A stretch of DNA of 64,000 nt from Effrenium voratum (taxonomy: Eukaryota > Sar > Dinophyceae > Suessiales > Symbiodiniaceae), in the NCBI GenBank assembly GCA_963377175.1, contig CAUJNA010002913.1, positions 485,595 to 549,594 of the forward strand, given 5' to 3'. Below are positions 24,235-35,500 of the stretch, piece after piece. The position numbers and the translations under genes are program-made. The notes beneath the pieces are model-generated. The model did no database searches. It was not told the origin of the DNA and worked only from the letters and a program-made list of their open reading frames with translations. Position 1 is the first letter of the stretch; every line of letters begins with the position of its first letter.

Positions 24235-24800
24235 AACAAAGACGCTAGCAAGCGCCGAACAGAAGCGCTGACAAGCGCCAAATGAAAAAGCGCTGACGAG
24301 CGCCAGACAAAAGCGCTCACGAGCGCCGAACAGAAGCGCTGACGAGCGCCCGTAACGAAAGCGCTGACAAGCGCCAAACGAAAAAGCGCTGACAAGCGCC
24401 GAACGAAAGCGCTGACAAGCGCCAAACGAAAAAGCGCTGACAAGCGCCAAACAAAAGCGCTGACAAGCGCCAAACGAAAGCGCTGACAAGCGCCAAACAA
24501 AAAAGCGCTGACAAGCGCCAAACAAAAGCGCTGACAAGCGCCAAACGAAAGCGCTGACAAGCGCCGAACAGAAGCGCTGAGAAGCGCCAAACAAAAGCGC
24601 TGACAAGCGCCTGACGAGCGCCAAACAAAAGCGCTGACGAGCGCCAAACACAAGCGCTGACGAGCGCAAAAAAAAAGCGCTGACAAGCGCCAAACAAAAG
24701 CGCTGACAAGCGCCGAACAAATGCGCTGACCAGCGCCAGACAAAAGCGCTGACGTGCGCCAGACGAAAGCAATGACAAGCGCCAAGAAATGAAATGTTTG
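24235..24800. repeat. Tandem array of 21-24 bp units with GCGCT/AGCGC dyads
   Basis: Unit aaagcgctgacaagcgccaaac and variants, about 25 copies, alternating CAAAC/CGAAC ends. Each unit holds an AGCGCT palindrome and a GCGCT...AGCGC dyad able to form a short hairpin. The apparent 216-233 aa minus-strand frames are this array read as protein. Confidence 0.9.
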
Positions 24801-24888
24801 ACAAAAGCGCTGCAAAACCGCGCGCTGACAACAAAATCACTTACAAGCGGAGCTGCGGATAAGCAAATGAGCCAACAACGGTCAAGTA

Positions 24889-24985
24889 AGAAGTGAAGAA
24901 TCGAGCAAAGTCGAGCAGAGTCGAGCAGAGTCGAGCAAAACCGGCAGGGCCCAGAATGAAGTCGAGGAGAGTCGAGCAAGTACGC
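24889..24985. repeat. Short tandem repeat of gagtcgagca
   Basis: Ten- to twelve-base units (gtcgagcagagtcgagcaaa...), about eight imperfect copies. Confidence 0.75.
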
Positions 24986-25204
24986 CCAGCCCGCCACCAG
25001 GAAGCCAGCAAACAACATTTGACCAAACGTATCGAAAATGGTTCACACAACCATGATTTTGCTGATTTAGTGCAATTTGCAAGAAGCAAAGTGTTTCAAT
25101 GGAAATCTCACCGCCTACATGCTCCCAAAAGAAAAATGACACAGCTGCAAAGAAAACAAGCGCTTTTGCCACGGCATCGCCACGCACATAAATGCAACAA
25201 ATGC

Positions 25205-26573
25205 TCAACTGCTAGAAGAGGATGAACTGCTGACACTGCTGCCATCAGCTGCATCTGAGGAAGCAGAGCTTTTGGCCTTTGGCCCAACCTTTCTTCGCTT
25301 TGCGGCTGGCTCAGCTGGTCGAACGGAAGTGGAATCTGGCTCACTTTCGTAATCGCTGGGCAGCTTGTTTGCATCAATCTCAGCTTCAGCAAATTCGCTG
25401 CCATCCTCTCGAAAATTGCATTCGGCCCGCATATGCGCCTCGCGGGTACTGTACTCCAAGCAGGCGTTACACCAAGCCTTAAGCTGCAGCAACACTGCTT
25501 GCTCATCTTCGAATGTTTTGAAAACTCTTGAGCGTGTGCATTTGGTGCTTTTGCCGCTCAAATGTGCGACACAGTCCTCGGGCACGTGGCCTGCCAAGTC
25601 CGTGGCTCCTTGAAAGTCATCAAACAAGGTCCGTAGCGAAATGTTTTCGCGTGTGTCTTGCGGGTTCTTGGCGCAGACACAGCCACCACCTCCGCAGTTT
25701 GTCGGGCTTCCAGAGTCTGAGCGTCTGCGCCAGCTGCCGGTTGCCTGTCTTCCAGAACCGGAGTGTCTGCGCCAGCTGCCGGCTGCCTGTCGCACAGTTC
25801 CCTGCCGCCCTCCACGGGAGCAAGTGCTTTGACAGCAGCTCGGAGTCGTCTTTGCGCTGGCTGACTATCGACTGGCTTGGAGCCACTGTCGTCAACGATT
25901 TCCAAAGTCTGAGTCTGACTGTGCCTGCGGACAGCTTGTGGGTACAAGAGAGCTCGGTAGTAATCTGATTGCTGCAAATGCGAAAACTGCCGAACGCCCT
26001 GCTGAGCAAGTTTTGAAGCGCTGAGCAGAGCCACAAGGTACAGGCGACAGATGGAGCATTTTGCACTGTCACGCAAATACCACAACTTTGGCTCACAGGA
26101 AAGCACATCAAAGTGAGGCGGGTTCTTGCGGTCTTGCTCCGACGCTATCCTCATAGTAAAACCAAGCTCCCGCAGTCTCAGCATCAGCTCCAGAATGGTG
26201 AGATCATTGGCGTCGCGCTCGCTGCCTGGCAGCCGAGTCAAAGCACGTGGGTTTGTCAACACGTGGGTTTGTCGCTATCTTCCCAACTCTGCCAGCAGGT
26301 TGCTCAAGTTGTCAAGATTGCCGTGAACGCGAAGCGGGTCTCATAATGCGCAATAAAGTCCTCGATCAGGTTCCTGCGTGTTGATTCCGCGTGCAAATGT
26401 GAGATACAAACGGCTGTCAAGTCAGGGCAACGATGCTCCAAATCAAGCAGCACAGTTGTATTCAATGGCAACCCTTGCTGAACGTCCGCGCGCCTGTGCC
26501 AATTCAAGCACTGGTCACAGTCGCAGAACACAATAGGTCCCTTGAGGGCCTCAGAACCAGCTTGTCCCCTCAA
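25205..26573 (-). CDS. Unknown Cys-rich protein, broken or intron-containing, inside the copia-like element
   Basis: Three frames read in series on the minus strand. 26573-26304 gives GPIVFCDCDQCLNWHRRADV and DLEHRCPDLTAVCISHLHAE. 26262-about 25700 gives LELMLRLRELGFTMRIASEQ, KCSICRLYLVALLSASK and a Gln/Ala-rich linker with two near-copies of DRQPAAGAD. About 25700-25205 gives FDDFQGATDLAGHVPEDC, WCNACLEYSTREAHMRAEC, a basic NLS-like AAKRRKVGPKAK and a terminal poly-Ser run before the stop. Paired Cys (CxCxxC, CxxC, CxxC) suggest metal binding. A 15-bp tandem duplication (acaaacccacgtg) sits at the first frame change. Could be a domesticated or element-encoded protein; no family recognised. 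Confidence 0.45.
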
Positions 26574-26672
26574 CCCAGGTCGTACCCAGCCTCGGCCTTC
26601 GCGTAATGCCTAGCCCGGTCCGGCAGGTTGATCTGAGGCCGGAACGGCTATGACTCCTCCGCCCTCTTTCTT

Positions 26673-26920
26673 TTAAGCTGCGATTTCTGGCGTTCGGCGT
26701 TCTTGAGCTGCCCGCTCCAAAGCTGCTCGGACAAAGACGTTCTGATTGTCCTCGGCCTTCAAGAATCGATACTTCTCAGGGTCTTGCACACGAAGAGTCC
26801 TATCGATATACTCCTGTCTTGCTTCCTCAGTCGGCTGTTTGGCCCCCCCCGCCCCCTTCTGTGGGGATCCTGAATACGGATTTGGCAGGGAGCTTGGATG
26901 ACTTGAGTCTTGCTTTAGTA
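26673..26920 (-). CDS. Unknown ORF next to a coding minisatellite
   Basis: Ends in a charged helix, EEARQEYIDRTLRVQDPEKY then RFLKAEDNQNVFVRAALERA, and a stop at 26673. It is preceded on the minus strand by six 42-bp units that preserve frame. Amino acid use is protein-like, but no start or family was found. Confidence 0.4.
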
Positions 26921-27173
26921 TTGCCACTACTTAGTTTAGTATTGCCAGCACTTCCTTTTTGGTTGCCACTACTTAGTTTAGTATTGCCAGCACTTCCTGT
27001 TAGGTTGCCACTACTTAGTTTTAGTATTGCCAGCACTTCCTTTTGGGTTGCCACTACTTAGTTTAGTATTGCCAGCGCTTCCTGTTGGGTTGCCGCTACT
27101 TAGTTTAGTATTGCCAGCACTTCCTTTTGGGCTGCCACTACCTTGGTTTAGTATTGCTAGCACTTCCTTTTGG
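26921..27173 (-). repeat. 42-bp minisatellite, six units, coding-compatible
   Basis: Unit ttgccactacttagtttagt...cttcctttttgg repeated about six times with a few substitutions and one 1-bp insertion. 42 bp is 14 codons; in one minus frame it reads KLSSGNxKGSAGNT repeats that run toward the ORF at 26920. Confidence 0.85.
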
Positions 27174-27188
27174 ATTTCTAACCCACCC

Positions 27189-27294
27189 TTGTTTTTGGAT
27201 GGATTTAAGTAAAGATTTTTGATGGTTGGGGCTTGGGAGCAAATCAGGAATTCTTAGGCTCAGGTCTTGGCCTGGTCCCTGGCTAGGCTTTTAG
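27189..27294. repeat. Direct repeat, copy 1 (about 105 bp)
   Basis: ttgtttttggatggatttaa... to ...gcctggtccct; second copy begins 260 bp further on. Confidence 0.85.
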
Positions 27295-27448
27295 ATTTGG
27301 AGCCCCTTTTAAAACAAGAGGCTAAGATCTGACCTGGGGATCCCACCCAATTCTAAGACTGGACATTAAACATGGTACCCAAACAGTGCCCCCTTAAAGT
27401 GGATAAGGCCCCCTTGTGGGCAACCCCCTTTGCAGGACTGTTTGGGGC

Positions 27449-27553
27449 TTGTTTTTGGATGGATTTAAGTAAAGATTTTTGATGGTTGGGGCTTGGGATC
27501 AAATCAGGAATTCTTAGGCTCAGGTCTTGGCCTGGTCCCTTGCTAAGCTTTTG
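27449..27553. repeat. Direct repeat, copy 2 (about 105 bp)
   Basis: Near-identical to 27189-27294 in the same orientation. Confidence 0.85.
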
Positions 27554-27642
27554 AGTCAGATTTTGTTCAACGGGATTTTTTTGGGTTCGAACTTGACAGA
27601 AATCATGGTACCGAAGTTTAAGCCGGGGAAACTTGACATAAT

Positions 27643-27969
27643 TCAAACTACCGATATTAAACCAGGTGCAACATTAAGGCCCGCCCACTCCTTCGGTGGC
27701 TCTCGTACAGCAGCTACAGGTTCTGGTTCCGGTAACCTGAATGATCGCACTTCAAAAGTGTTCCTTGGGGCGACAGTCCCGGCTGTTGAAGAAGATGCAG
27801 ATGCGGAATGCGATTCTTCAGCGACTGTGGGCACTGAGTAATACAACTCCACCGGCAGGTTCAAGTGCTTAATTCGATCAAGTAGAATTACTTTACGATC
27901 CGAGTCCCACGCTGCCAAGACTTGCCTCAGTATTGTCGCCTTCTGACTTGCGCCCCTCTTACCAGATCT
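27643..27969 (-). CDS. Unknown ORF near the 5' LTR-like repeat
   Basis: Open from about 27969: GKRGASQKATILRQVLAAWD, RKVILLDRIKHLNLPVELYY and a Ser/Ala/Pro-rich tail, stop at 27643. First ORF inside the right repeat, the position of gag in a copia element, but no zinc knuckle is seen. Function unknown. Confidence 0.4.
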   Translation of the reverse strand, partial: RSGKRGASQKATILRQVLAAWDSDRKVILLDRIKHLNLPVELYYSVPTVAEESHSASASSSTAGTVAPRNTFEVRSFRLPEPEPVAAVREPPKEWAGLNVAPGLISVV

Positions 27970-28060
27970 TTGCTACTTGAACAGCTCCCACAAATTGTCC
28001 GGAATGGGGAGGTTCGCCTTCACAATCCAGTACCAGCTAAGAGCCGCTTACGGCTGATAA

Positions 28061-28530
28061 CCTGTTGAATCAAGGATAGAACAGCTCGTTGTAGTTGATT
28101 CAAGCAATCCCAAACTCGATCCAAGTAATGTCGCTACCAAGAGGTAAAGAATACTGCGCGTCGTCAAGCAAATGGCGGACGCACTCCTTTTGACCCTCGG
28201 GCAGCTTGAGCCAAGCCCAGGTGCGTTTGGAGGATTGGTACCTTTTGGAGAACTGAAACACATGACACATGCAAACTGTCATGGCTGCAAAAGGAATGAA
28301 ATTGATGGATGAAAGCTTTGCTTAACCACGAGTTCATGAGTATGTGAAACGGTGGACAGACAACGTCTACCTTACACATGACGATTCCTCCTAGCAAACG
28401 ACACTCAAAGAATCCCTTCTCAGCTAAGCATGCCACATGAAGGCTACTGATCGGACATGTTTTGTAAGTGATGGTGCATCATTGGCATCGCACCCTGTCA
28501 AACATGCATATTGCTCAGTATTCTTCAACT
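28061..28530 (-). repeat. Segment B copy 2 (LTR-like direct repeat)
   Basis: Same orientation as 21318-21786; roughly two dozen scattered substitutions and no large indel seen by eye. Confidence 0.85.
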
Positions 28531-28670
28531 GGTTTTGAGGTTCCATGTTCATCTGTGGGGGCAAAAATGCTCCGAAGCGCTTCAGTCGCCTCATGAACCC
28601 TCCGGAAGGCAACAAGCCGCATTTGTTTGGACAATCTCGCAACATGAGCCCTAAACAATATGGGATGTTT
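28531..28670. repeat. Segment A copy 2
   Basis: About 140 bp near-identical to 21169-21317, joined directly to the right end of segment B at ttcaact|ggttttg. Confidence 0.85.
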
Positions 28671-29020
28671 CTAGACTAATTCGAGCCGCTCCCCACATGT
28701 GTTCCCCAAACGAACCGCTGTTTATTGGCTTCATGTTTCCCTTCGAACTGAAACACTGCGCGGCATTCACTGTTTTGCACCCGTCGTTTGACGCGAACTT
28801 TTTGCGCCCAAATACTGTTGCTGGTTCTCAGGAGGGAAACAGCTTGCGGACATTGCCTCATTCCATGCGAGCCAATGAACATGGAAAAAACCTTGAGGAA
28901 ACCACCAGTTGGGGAGAACCACAACTTTTCTCCAACAGGATGTGCCTCTTTCAAATACGTTTCGTGTTTGGTTTGCATAGAGGAAACCACCAGGATGGTT
29001 CACTCCGGGGCCAACTCAGC

Positions 29021-29096
29021 CGCCCGCCGCTTCGTAGCCCGCCGCCGCCGCGCTCAGGAGCTCGCCGCCCATGGCGCGAATTGCCGGGGGAAGCCC
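29021..29096 (-). CDS. Possible exon, unknown gene
   Basis: GC-rich island with acceptor ttttaag|G directly after an R90 repeat. Reads GLPPAIRAMGGELLSAAAAG then YEAAG before a stop; a GC donor (G|GCTGAG) sits just before that stop. The plus strand also has an open frame here. Confidence 0.3.
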
Positions 29097-29097
29097 C

Positions 29098-29165
29098 TTA
29101 AAATGGGAGGTTTCCTTTGGCATCCTTTGGAATCCCTTTGGCAAAATGGCTGGGTTCTCTTTCAT
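29098..29165 (+). repeat. R90 dispersed repeat (diverged)
   Basis: ttaaaatgggaggtttcc ... ccctttggcaaaatgg, abutting the candidate exon at 29096. Confidence 0.5.
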
Positions 29166-30317
29166 TTCTCTGTCATCTGCGGCTCCCTTGTTGTTTGCTT
29201 TGATGCTTGTATGGTTCTTCCTCTTGTGCTGGTCTTGCATTTGATACATGGATGTTAACAAGACCAAACAGGTTCCGGTTCCAAACAGATTAAACGCCAG
29301 GTTTTTTGGGCTAACAACTTGATGAAAGCTCTGCCTTTCATGGTCCGTCCTCTATCAAGTCGAGACTAGCGTCAGGGGAGATCTGCTTCTGGTTGTTGCC
29401 GAAGCTTTGTGAAGCTGCGTTGTCTCAGCCGCCGCTGCGTCCAAGTACGCGCACCACCCAAGTCGATGCTCGGTTTACATTCGCCGCTCAAGTCGACCTC
29501 TGCCCCGCAAGGTTTTGAAGGGGCCGGCGAAAGCGGCCAAACAGCCAGATGAGATCCTTTTCTGCAAGTGGACCCATTCCACGGATCACGGGTTCTAACA
29601 GGTAGCGGTTCCGATCGCTTGCACCAAAGGACCATCCTGCGTGTCAAACCTTGGGATCTGTAAAGTTCAGAGTCCGCGCGCGGCTTTTCCCACAGAGGCC
29701 TGTACAAGTGCCTCACACCTGTCTTCAGTGAAACACGGGCGCGACCCGAAGCGTACACTCTCGTCTGTTGGCGCAACGCTCAATGCATACACGCTTGCAA
29801 TGGCCGGTGAGAGAACAGGAGCTTGATGCGTGTGGAGCAGGGGCCAATGCAAGACGAACAGGCACCCTCAGCGCGTCAACACTGCCATATCAAATTCTTG
29901 TGTGAGACATGCTGACTTGAAATCCACGGACACCGTGTATCAGTCTGCCTCATCGATCCTGCATACACATTCAGCACACGATAGCACCTGCACTGTAAAC
30001 ACGATGAATGCCTGAGCACTTGGGGCCCAGAGATGCCTTTACTAAGTATAGCCTTTTGCTTTACAACAACAAAACTTTTTGCTGATCTGCGGTTATCTGT
30101 GGAGGCCGATGGACCACCGATGGACCACCTCTTTGTGTGTCCAATCTCCGTTGCCTCCCCTCCAAAACCAAATGTGCCAGCCCAGCTCTCTGATGGCACG
30201 CTCTCGTACCAGCCTAATCCTCGCCATTCCAAAGCATAAAGCATCACCCCACAAGGAAAGTGGCTTTATATTGGCACAGGCGATAACCAAAACCACCAAA
30301 CGCGAGAAAATGAGAGC

Positions 30318-30359
30318 CCGGCCACGAGCGGCAACCCCTCGCCGCACCTCCGGCGCTTC
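30318..30359 (-). CDS. Possible further exon of the EHD gene
   Basis: A strong pyrimidine tract and acceptor (tcttcccttgcag|G) plus a GC donor (CGG|GCTCTC) bound 14 phase-0 codons, EAPEVRRGVAARGR, compatible in phase with the previous exon. No conservation; other frames and the opposite strand also stay open. Confidence 0.35.
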
Positions 30360-30424
30360 CTGCAAGGGAAGATGGCCGAGGAGATGTGCCTCAGCACATT
30401 CGATTCGAACAGATCCGCAAGTGC

Positions 30425-30495
30425 TCGGGCAAACAGCAAAGGAAGGGTTCTCAAATTTGTGATTCGACCCTCTTTTTGGTGTTTGAAGGGAAACC
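30425..30495 (-). repeat. R90 dispersed repeat
   Basis: gggttctcaaatttg ... cctctttttggtgtttgaag then ggaaacc; 66 bases before the candidate exon at 30359. Confidence 0.6.
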
Positions 30496-30955
30496 ATAAG
30501 AAAACCCGTAGCACTACTTGGAGAACTTCCGAATAAATCCTCAAAGCGCCACTTTCCGTTCGGGTCACCGACTGTTCAAAGTAATGAGAAGGCCCCATAA
30601 GATTGCTTGGATTGACGGCTCGCTGCATGCTAGACGCATCCCGACAGACTCCCCACTGATAAGAAGTCGGGTCAGCTCAGTTGGATCGCTGCAAGTGAAC
30701 CTGACGGCCAGCCAACACTCGGCGCTGCAGATTCAAATCAACAAAACCAATGTGACATCCTGGGAAACTAGCACAACAAGAGCAAGTCAAATAAGCTCCA
30801 AGGCCATCTCACTCAAAGCCCCCGTCTTCCGCGGCATTGCGTGTGTTCCTTGGTCCCTTTGGGACTGTGGATGAAATCCTGCACCCTCGATGGATGAAAC
30901 CCTCTGAGCAATGGGACTAGCCTGTGAACTACAACATCTCGTGCATCAAGAGTAG

Positions 30956-31015
30956 ATAGGGGAACCCCCAACAAATGTGGTTTTCCTTTTGGTTCTCGTC
31001 GAACCAACCTGCAAA
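30956..31015 (+). repeat. R90 dispersed repeat
   Basis: ataggggaacccccaacaaa ... ttttccttttggttctc ... aaccaacctgcaaaag. Confidence 0.65.
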
Positions 31016-31084
31016 AGCCTCAACCCATAAATCCAAACTAAGCTCCCCACCCTGGCACCGGCTCTGGGGTCTTGAGACTCTCCT

Positions 31085-31165
31085 GGCGCCTTTTTCCCTT
31101 TTCCTTTCCTTTTAGAACCAACCCAAAAAGGGTACCCCCGAAAAAGAACACCCATTTTCTCGCAT
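31085..31165 (+). repeat. R90 dispersed repeat
   Basis: cttttcctttccttttagaa then ccaacccaaaaagggtaccc; full 3' end present. Confidence 0.65.
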
Positions 31166-32474
31166 ATTGTATCACCCGCCAAGCGTTGCTTATCATCGTT
31201 CGAGCGACAGTAGCAAGTGGGCAAAGAAGTGGGGCGGGAGTTGCAAAGGCAACAGCTGAAGAGAGGCCCTCGCCCGGGTCTGTGCCCAGTCAGGGATGAG
31301 AATATTAAAACCGTTATATTTGACGCACACGGGCATAGGCACATTTCACCTAGCAGGTTCTGTCCATAGCATACCAAGTGTAAACATCTGCTTTATCCAT
31401 CAACCGACAAACTGAGTGGAAGGCAGCCTCAAATCACACCGTAACCGTGCGTCCCAGTCCTAGATTCCCATAATGTAAGGGGCTAAAGAAGTACACACTC
31501 AAAGTACCCAGGTCACCCCATTCTAATCACCCCTTAGGTGGGCCATACTAAAAACCTGAGTATTCGGTTCAGGGCTTTGCCTGAAACCAGGTAAAGAATC
31601 CAACGAGCGGCTTATCTAGTTGGCACTGCTGACCTTCACTCAGGATTTGATTGGGCTGAGTGCGAACTGGGTTGGTCTTAGACCCCCGACGAAACGTGAA
31701 AGTGTGTGGATCTGTGTGGATGGTGCCCTTTCCAAAAGATCAAAAGGTTTAAGTGATTATCCTCCCATCCGCCAACTCTGACTAGTCAACATTACTGTTT
31801 GCCCATCATATTGCTCCACTTCTCAGATGCTCCTTGGAGAGCGTCACGCCCCCCACGGTGGACAAGAGCTGCGGCACCTCCGAAAGTTCGGCTTGGGTCG
31901 GAGTTTCTCACACCGCATTGGGGCTAAAACCCTAAAACGAGCCAAGGCAAACCCTCGTCGAATGGCCTGGAAAAACGAGGTTGGGACCATGCAAAAAGGG
32001 GAAACATAGCAACCGGGGGCCGGCAAGTGGGACTCTCTGAGACACCTGGGCAAAAATGGGGGGAGCACATGCCAGCCGAAGATGATACACCTGTTGAGGT
32101 GATTAAAAATTTGCTGTGTACTGGACTACTTCAGTAATTGAGGACCCAAAAAATATACAACAAAAACGGCCCGTTGGATCCTACGTCAATGTTCCTTCTG
32201 AAAGTGTTCTGGACCGTCTAGGGATTTGAGCAACGCTTTAAGGGGCCGAGCATCACTGCGGGTGGACGAAATGTCGCTAGCAGGTGGTTTGCCCCAGTAT
32301 TTCTCCCATCCCAACTCAGGCGAAGCAGATTTTGTCCGTCCACATCACCACCTTGCACAACAGAGCTGCCCCCAGCTATACATGGTTTGGTGCACAGGAG
32401 CCCTGCCTCCCAAAAGGGCTCCGCCAAACGTTTGGGGGTAAGCCGCGTAGCCTCTTCCCCGATCTCGATGTCGC

Positions 32475-32542
32475 CTCCCTCTCGAGCACCGCGTCCAAGC
32501 GCCGCAGCTCTCCCATGTCCAGGCTGGGCAGCCGGAGCAAGC
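32475..32542 (-). CDS. EHD exon: C-terminal helix
   Basis: Acceptor gcaag|G, donor GAG|GCGACA. Reads LLRLPSLDMGELRRLDAVLE then RE, comparable to the F-x-x-L-x-x-K-x-L-x-x-[VL]D-x-[MV]L segment that ends the EHD core. Downstream exons uncertain. Confidence 0.72.
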
Positions 32543-35500
32543 CTTGCGCTTCAGCTTTGCAAAAGACCCCAAATTCCAAGGTCATGAGATGGTCATGAGG
32601 TGTGCGTCAGCCATTGAAGCCACACACCCCTAACACGCTACTAAACCCGCCAACAAAAATCAACAAAACACGGCATGTCAACATAGGCTCCTTGGCGTCC
32701 AAGTATATACCTCGCCAACCAACATCAGCTGAGTCGCAATTTGCATTGTCCACTGTATGCTTCTTGGTTATCCGGAATCGGAAGGGGACCGATTCCAGGG
32801 ATTCAACCAAGGTCCGCCTGGTAGAAAATCAGTTGACTCTACCCAAGACCATGAAAAGAGCTAAGAAAGCTATTTACAGCTGCACCCCCGGTTGAACGCG
32901 GGAAAGGCCAAGCTTCGGAAAGTCAAGGATCCAAGTGGCTTCTGCTCTGAGAACCGTGCCCTCAAACTCGCGCAGCCTCTGTCTGAGGACCTCGAGGGAC
33001 ACTTCGCGGTTTTGAAGGCGTTTTGAAGGCGCTTTGAGGGCGTTTTGAAGCCGTGCCAGGGTGTTTCTTCGATACACGAGTTGGACACAAGCGCCGGCGT
33101 AAGACAAACACATGTTTGTGTTCCCGAGACCCAGGTGGTGTTGGGGCCACAACTCGGCCAACTAAAGCATTACCAGCCCGAGCGAATTGCCACCAAACAC
33201 CGTCTGGAAACACGCAGGGAGAAACAGTGGAGCAATTCAAACACTTCTAAAACAAAGGAGAAACCAAACAACTTTAGTAACAAGAAATATCTCCAAGCTA
33301 AACAAACCATCCCAGCCATTTGGAAGCCCTTTCGCTCGCACGCCTTCTGCCGCTTGCAGTGTATGTCGTGTCAAAATAGGGGGACCCCTGAGGAACCCCA
33401 AAATGGAGGTTTCCCTGTGGGGAACCAACTCCGAAAACACAAACCAACCTATGGGGAACCAACTCCAGACACACACACACACAAACAATCACAGCTCCAA
33501 ACTACGCCACCCATGCTTCCGCTCGCGACCCGCGCGCGCCTCCACTTTGGGCATGTCTCCCGGGCTCAGGTGGTGCACTCGCTGCGCCTCCCAGGTGCGG
33601 CGAGCGGGAACCGGGGGTCTTCAAAGGAAGGCTCCAGGAAGAGTCCCGAATATTTCAAGGAAGGAAGGAAGGAAGGAAGGAAAACGGTGACAGTAAGGTG
33701 ACAGCATGTATGCGTGCCACTATGATACAAGCAAGTGGTACTGCTCAGGAGGGTCGCATCACTTTCAATTTTATTAGGCCGAAGCAAAAAAAAAAAAACC
33801 ATGTTCGGCCGCGTCTTGAGCAGTCTTGTGCCCTCGTGGCAACACTTTAAAAGCCAACCAGGAGCTAGTGGTCTCTTGACCTTGTAGAACTTCTATGTGC
33901 TGCCTTTAAGCCCAAAACAGCTGCAAACCTTGTGGGAAGACCTGGCGCCTGGCCCGAAGGTGAATGGTGCGTGAAACCAACTGATATGTTTGCGCTGATT
34001 CAACAGAGATACGTTTAAAGCAGGAAGAAGATGCGATGACGGCGCAAGTGAAATCTATCTTATTCCACTTGTTCGGCCATGTGAGACACTTGAGATCTGT
34101 CCGCCGAGGCCCGCGAAAGCATAGGAAGCTGACGAATCGACATTTTCAAGCGAGGGGTCAGCCTAGCAGAATTCGAGCCATTGTGCCTCCAATGTGCCAA
34201 GTTGGGGATGCCCGTTTCTCATTGGCACATTGAGGTACAGGTCCCTTTTCGCATGAACAAAGCAACCCTCGTGGCGTGTGCCTCAAAGAGAAGGCTGTCC
34301 AGGTTGGTGCCTTGGATTGAAATTATTTCGCCCCCTACATCAATTAAGGAAATCCCTCTGGACCAAATGCATCGCAGAACCTTGAGGTTGGGAAAGACAG
34401 TCGGATAGTCCATAATATTAACTCACGCACCAACAACTCCATTGAAAGACTGGATAGGTGATGTAGATAGAAAACCAACTGCCTCTCCTTCCTCCTCACC
34501 TGCAGGAGGAAATGAGAGTGAACAGAGGACAGGCACTTCCTTCTCCCTTTCTCACCTCTTAATCACATCCTAGATATAGAGATAAAAGGGAGGGGAAGGA
34601 GACGGCATGTCCGTTCACCTTCCTCGCTACTTCCGGACGTTTCAAAGAGATAGAAGTTCCCAACGGAGAGAGGTGACGAACGAGGGAGGGAAGGTCATCT
34701 CTTTACATCTCTTTCTTTTTCCTTCATACTTTCCCATCTTTCTCATCAACAATGTAACTCTGGAAAGATGGATAAGAGAAGGTAAAAGAAGGACGGAAAG
34801 AGATCCAGAAATCCATTGGTATTAACTGTAAACACCCTGCAGCTCTTTCCGTAGGTAACATTTCCTTGAGTCACTTTCCTTTCATCTTGGAAATGCCATG
34901 GGAACTGGAGGTAGCCATTCTCACGTTCAATTCCAGGTGGCTTCCTAGCAGTCGCAGCTTTGAACCCCGCAGAACCCGAAAGCCTCACCGCACTTCCCTC
35001 AATGGGTCCCTTGCCGAAGGGAAAGGCTCGGCTATACAAGCTCCACGACTGGTCACAAGTGGACAACTTGGAAAGCTGTGGAAAAAAAATGGTGCGGACA
35101 ACGAACACCTAAAACTTCAGAACACGCCGGATGCGCCGCAGGGACTCTGGAAGAAATAAATCCATGGCATCAATGCTTGCCCGTATGGGATCTGTAACAT
35201 TCTGGGGATATTCCGGACACGGCAAACAAGCAACTTTGGCAATTCCACCACCCAAAACGGACGAAAACAGAAGTGCGCCCGGTGATGGTCAGTTTCCAGT
35301 GTTTTGCCCTTTAGTTCTACTGCGAATGCCCAAAATATTGCAAGGGAATCGATCACATTTAACCACAAATTCCCGATAAATCGCAGAAAGATACGATGCG
35401 TCCCTTTCTCTAAAAGTATACTTGCAATGTCTGGGGCAACCACCGATAACTCACAAACCAGAAATAACGAAAATTCCCAAGCAAGGATTGTGCCCAATTT

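Larger units (their letters stand above)
21169..28670 (-). mobile_element. Degraded Ty1/copia-like LTR retrotransposon
   Basis: Two direct repeats, 28061-28530 and 21318-21786 (about 5% different by eye), flank 6.3 kb. Reading on the minus strand, copia-type RT and RNase H remnants lie immediately before the second repeat, the position expected next to a 3' LTR. A further 140-150 bp segment sits outside each repeat (28531-28670 and 21169-21317), so the flanks read A-B ... B-A. The interior holds several open frames, a coding minisatellite and a tandem array. No integrase was recognised. The LTR assignment is an inference from repeat orientation and pol position. Confidence 0.6.

Noticed and set aside
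24165..25018. Minus frames of 216-233 aa (LVSAFVWRLSALLFGACQRF-like)
   Set aside because: Tandem 21-24 bp array read in all three frames; same protein pattern in each.
30300..30440. Plus-strand exon HLRRFLQGKMAEEMCLST
   Set aside because: No GT/GC donor in a useful place and against gene direction; minus strand has the better acceptor.
33800..33832. Possible EHD exon (HKTAQDAAEH)
   Set aside because: Resembles the region after the MP motif, but its phase matches neither neighbour and it ends in a poly-T tract.
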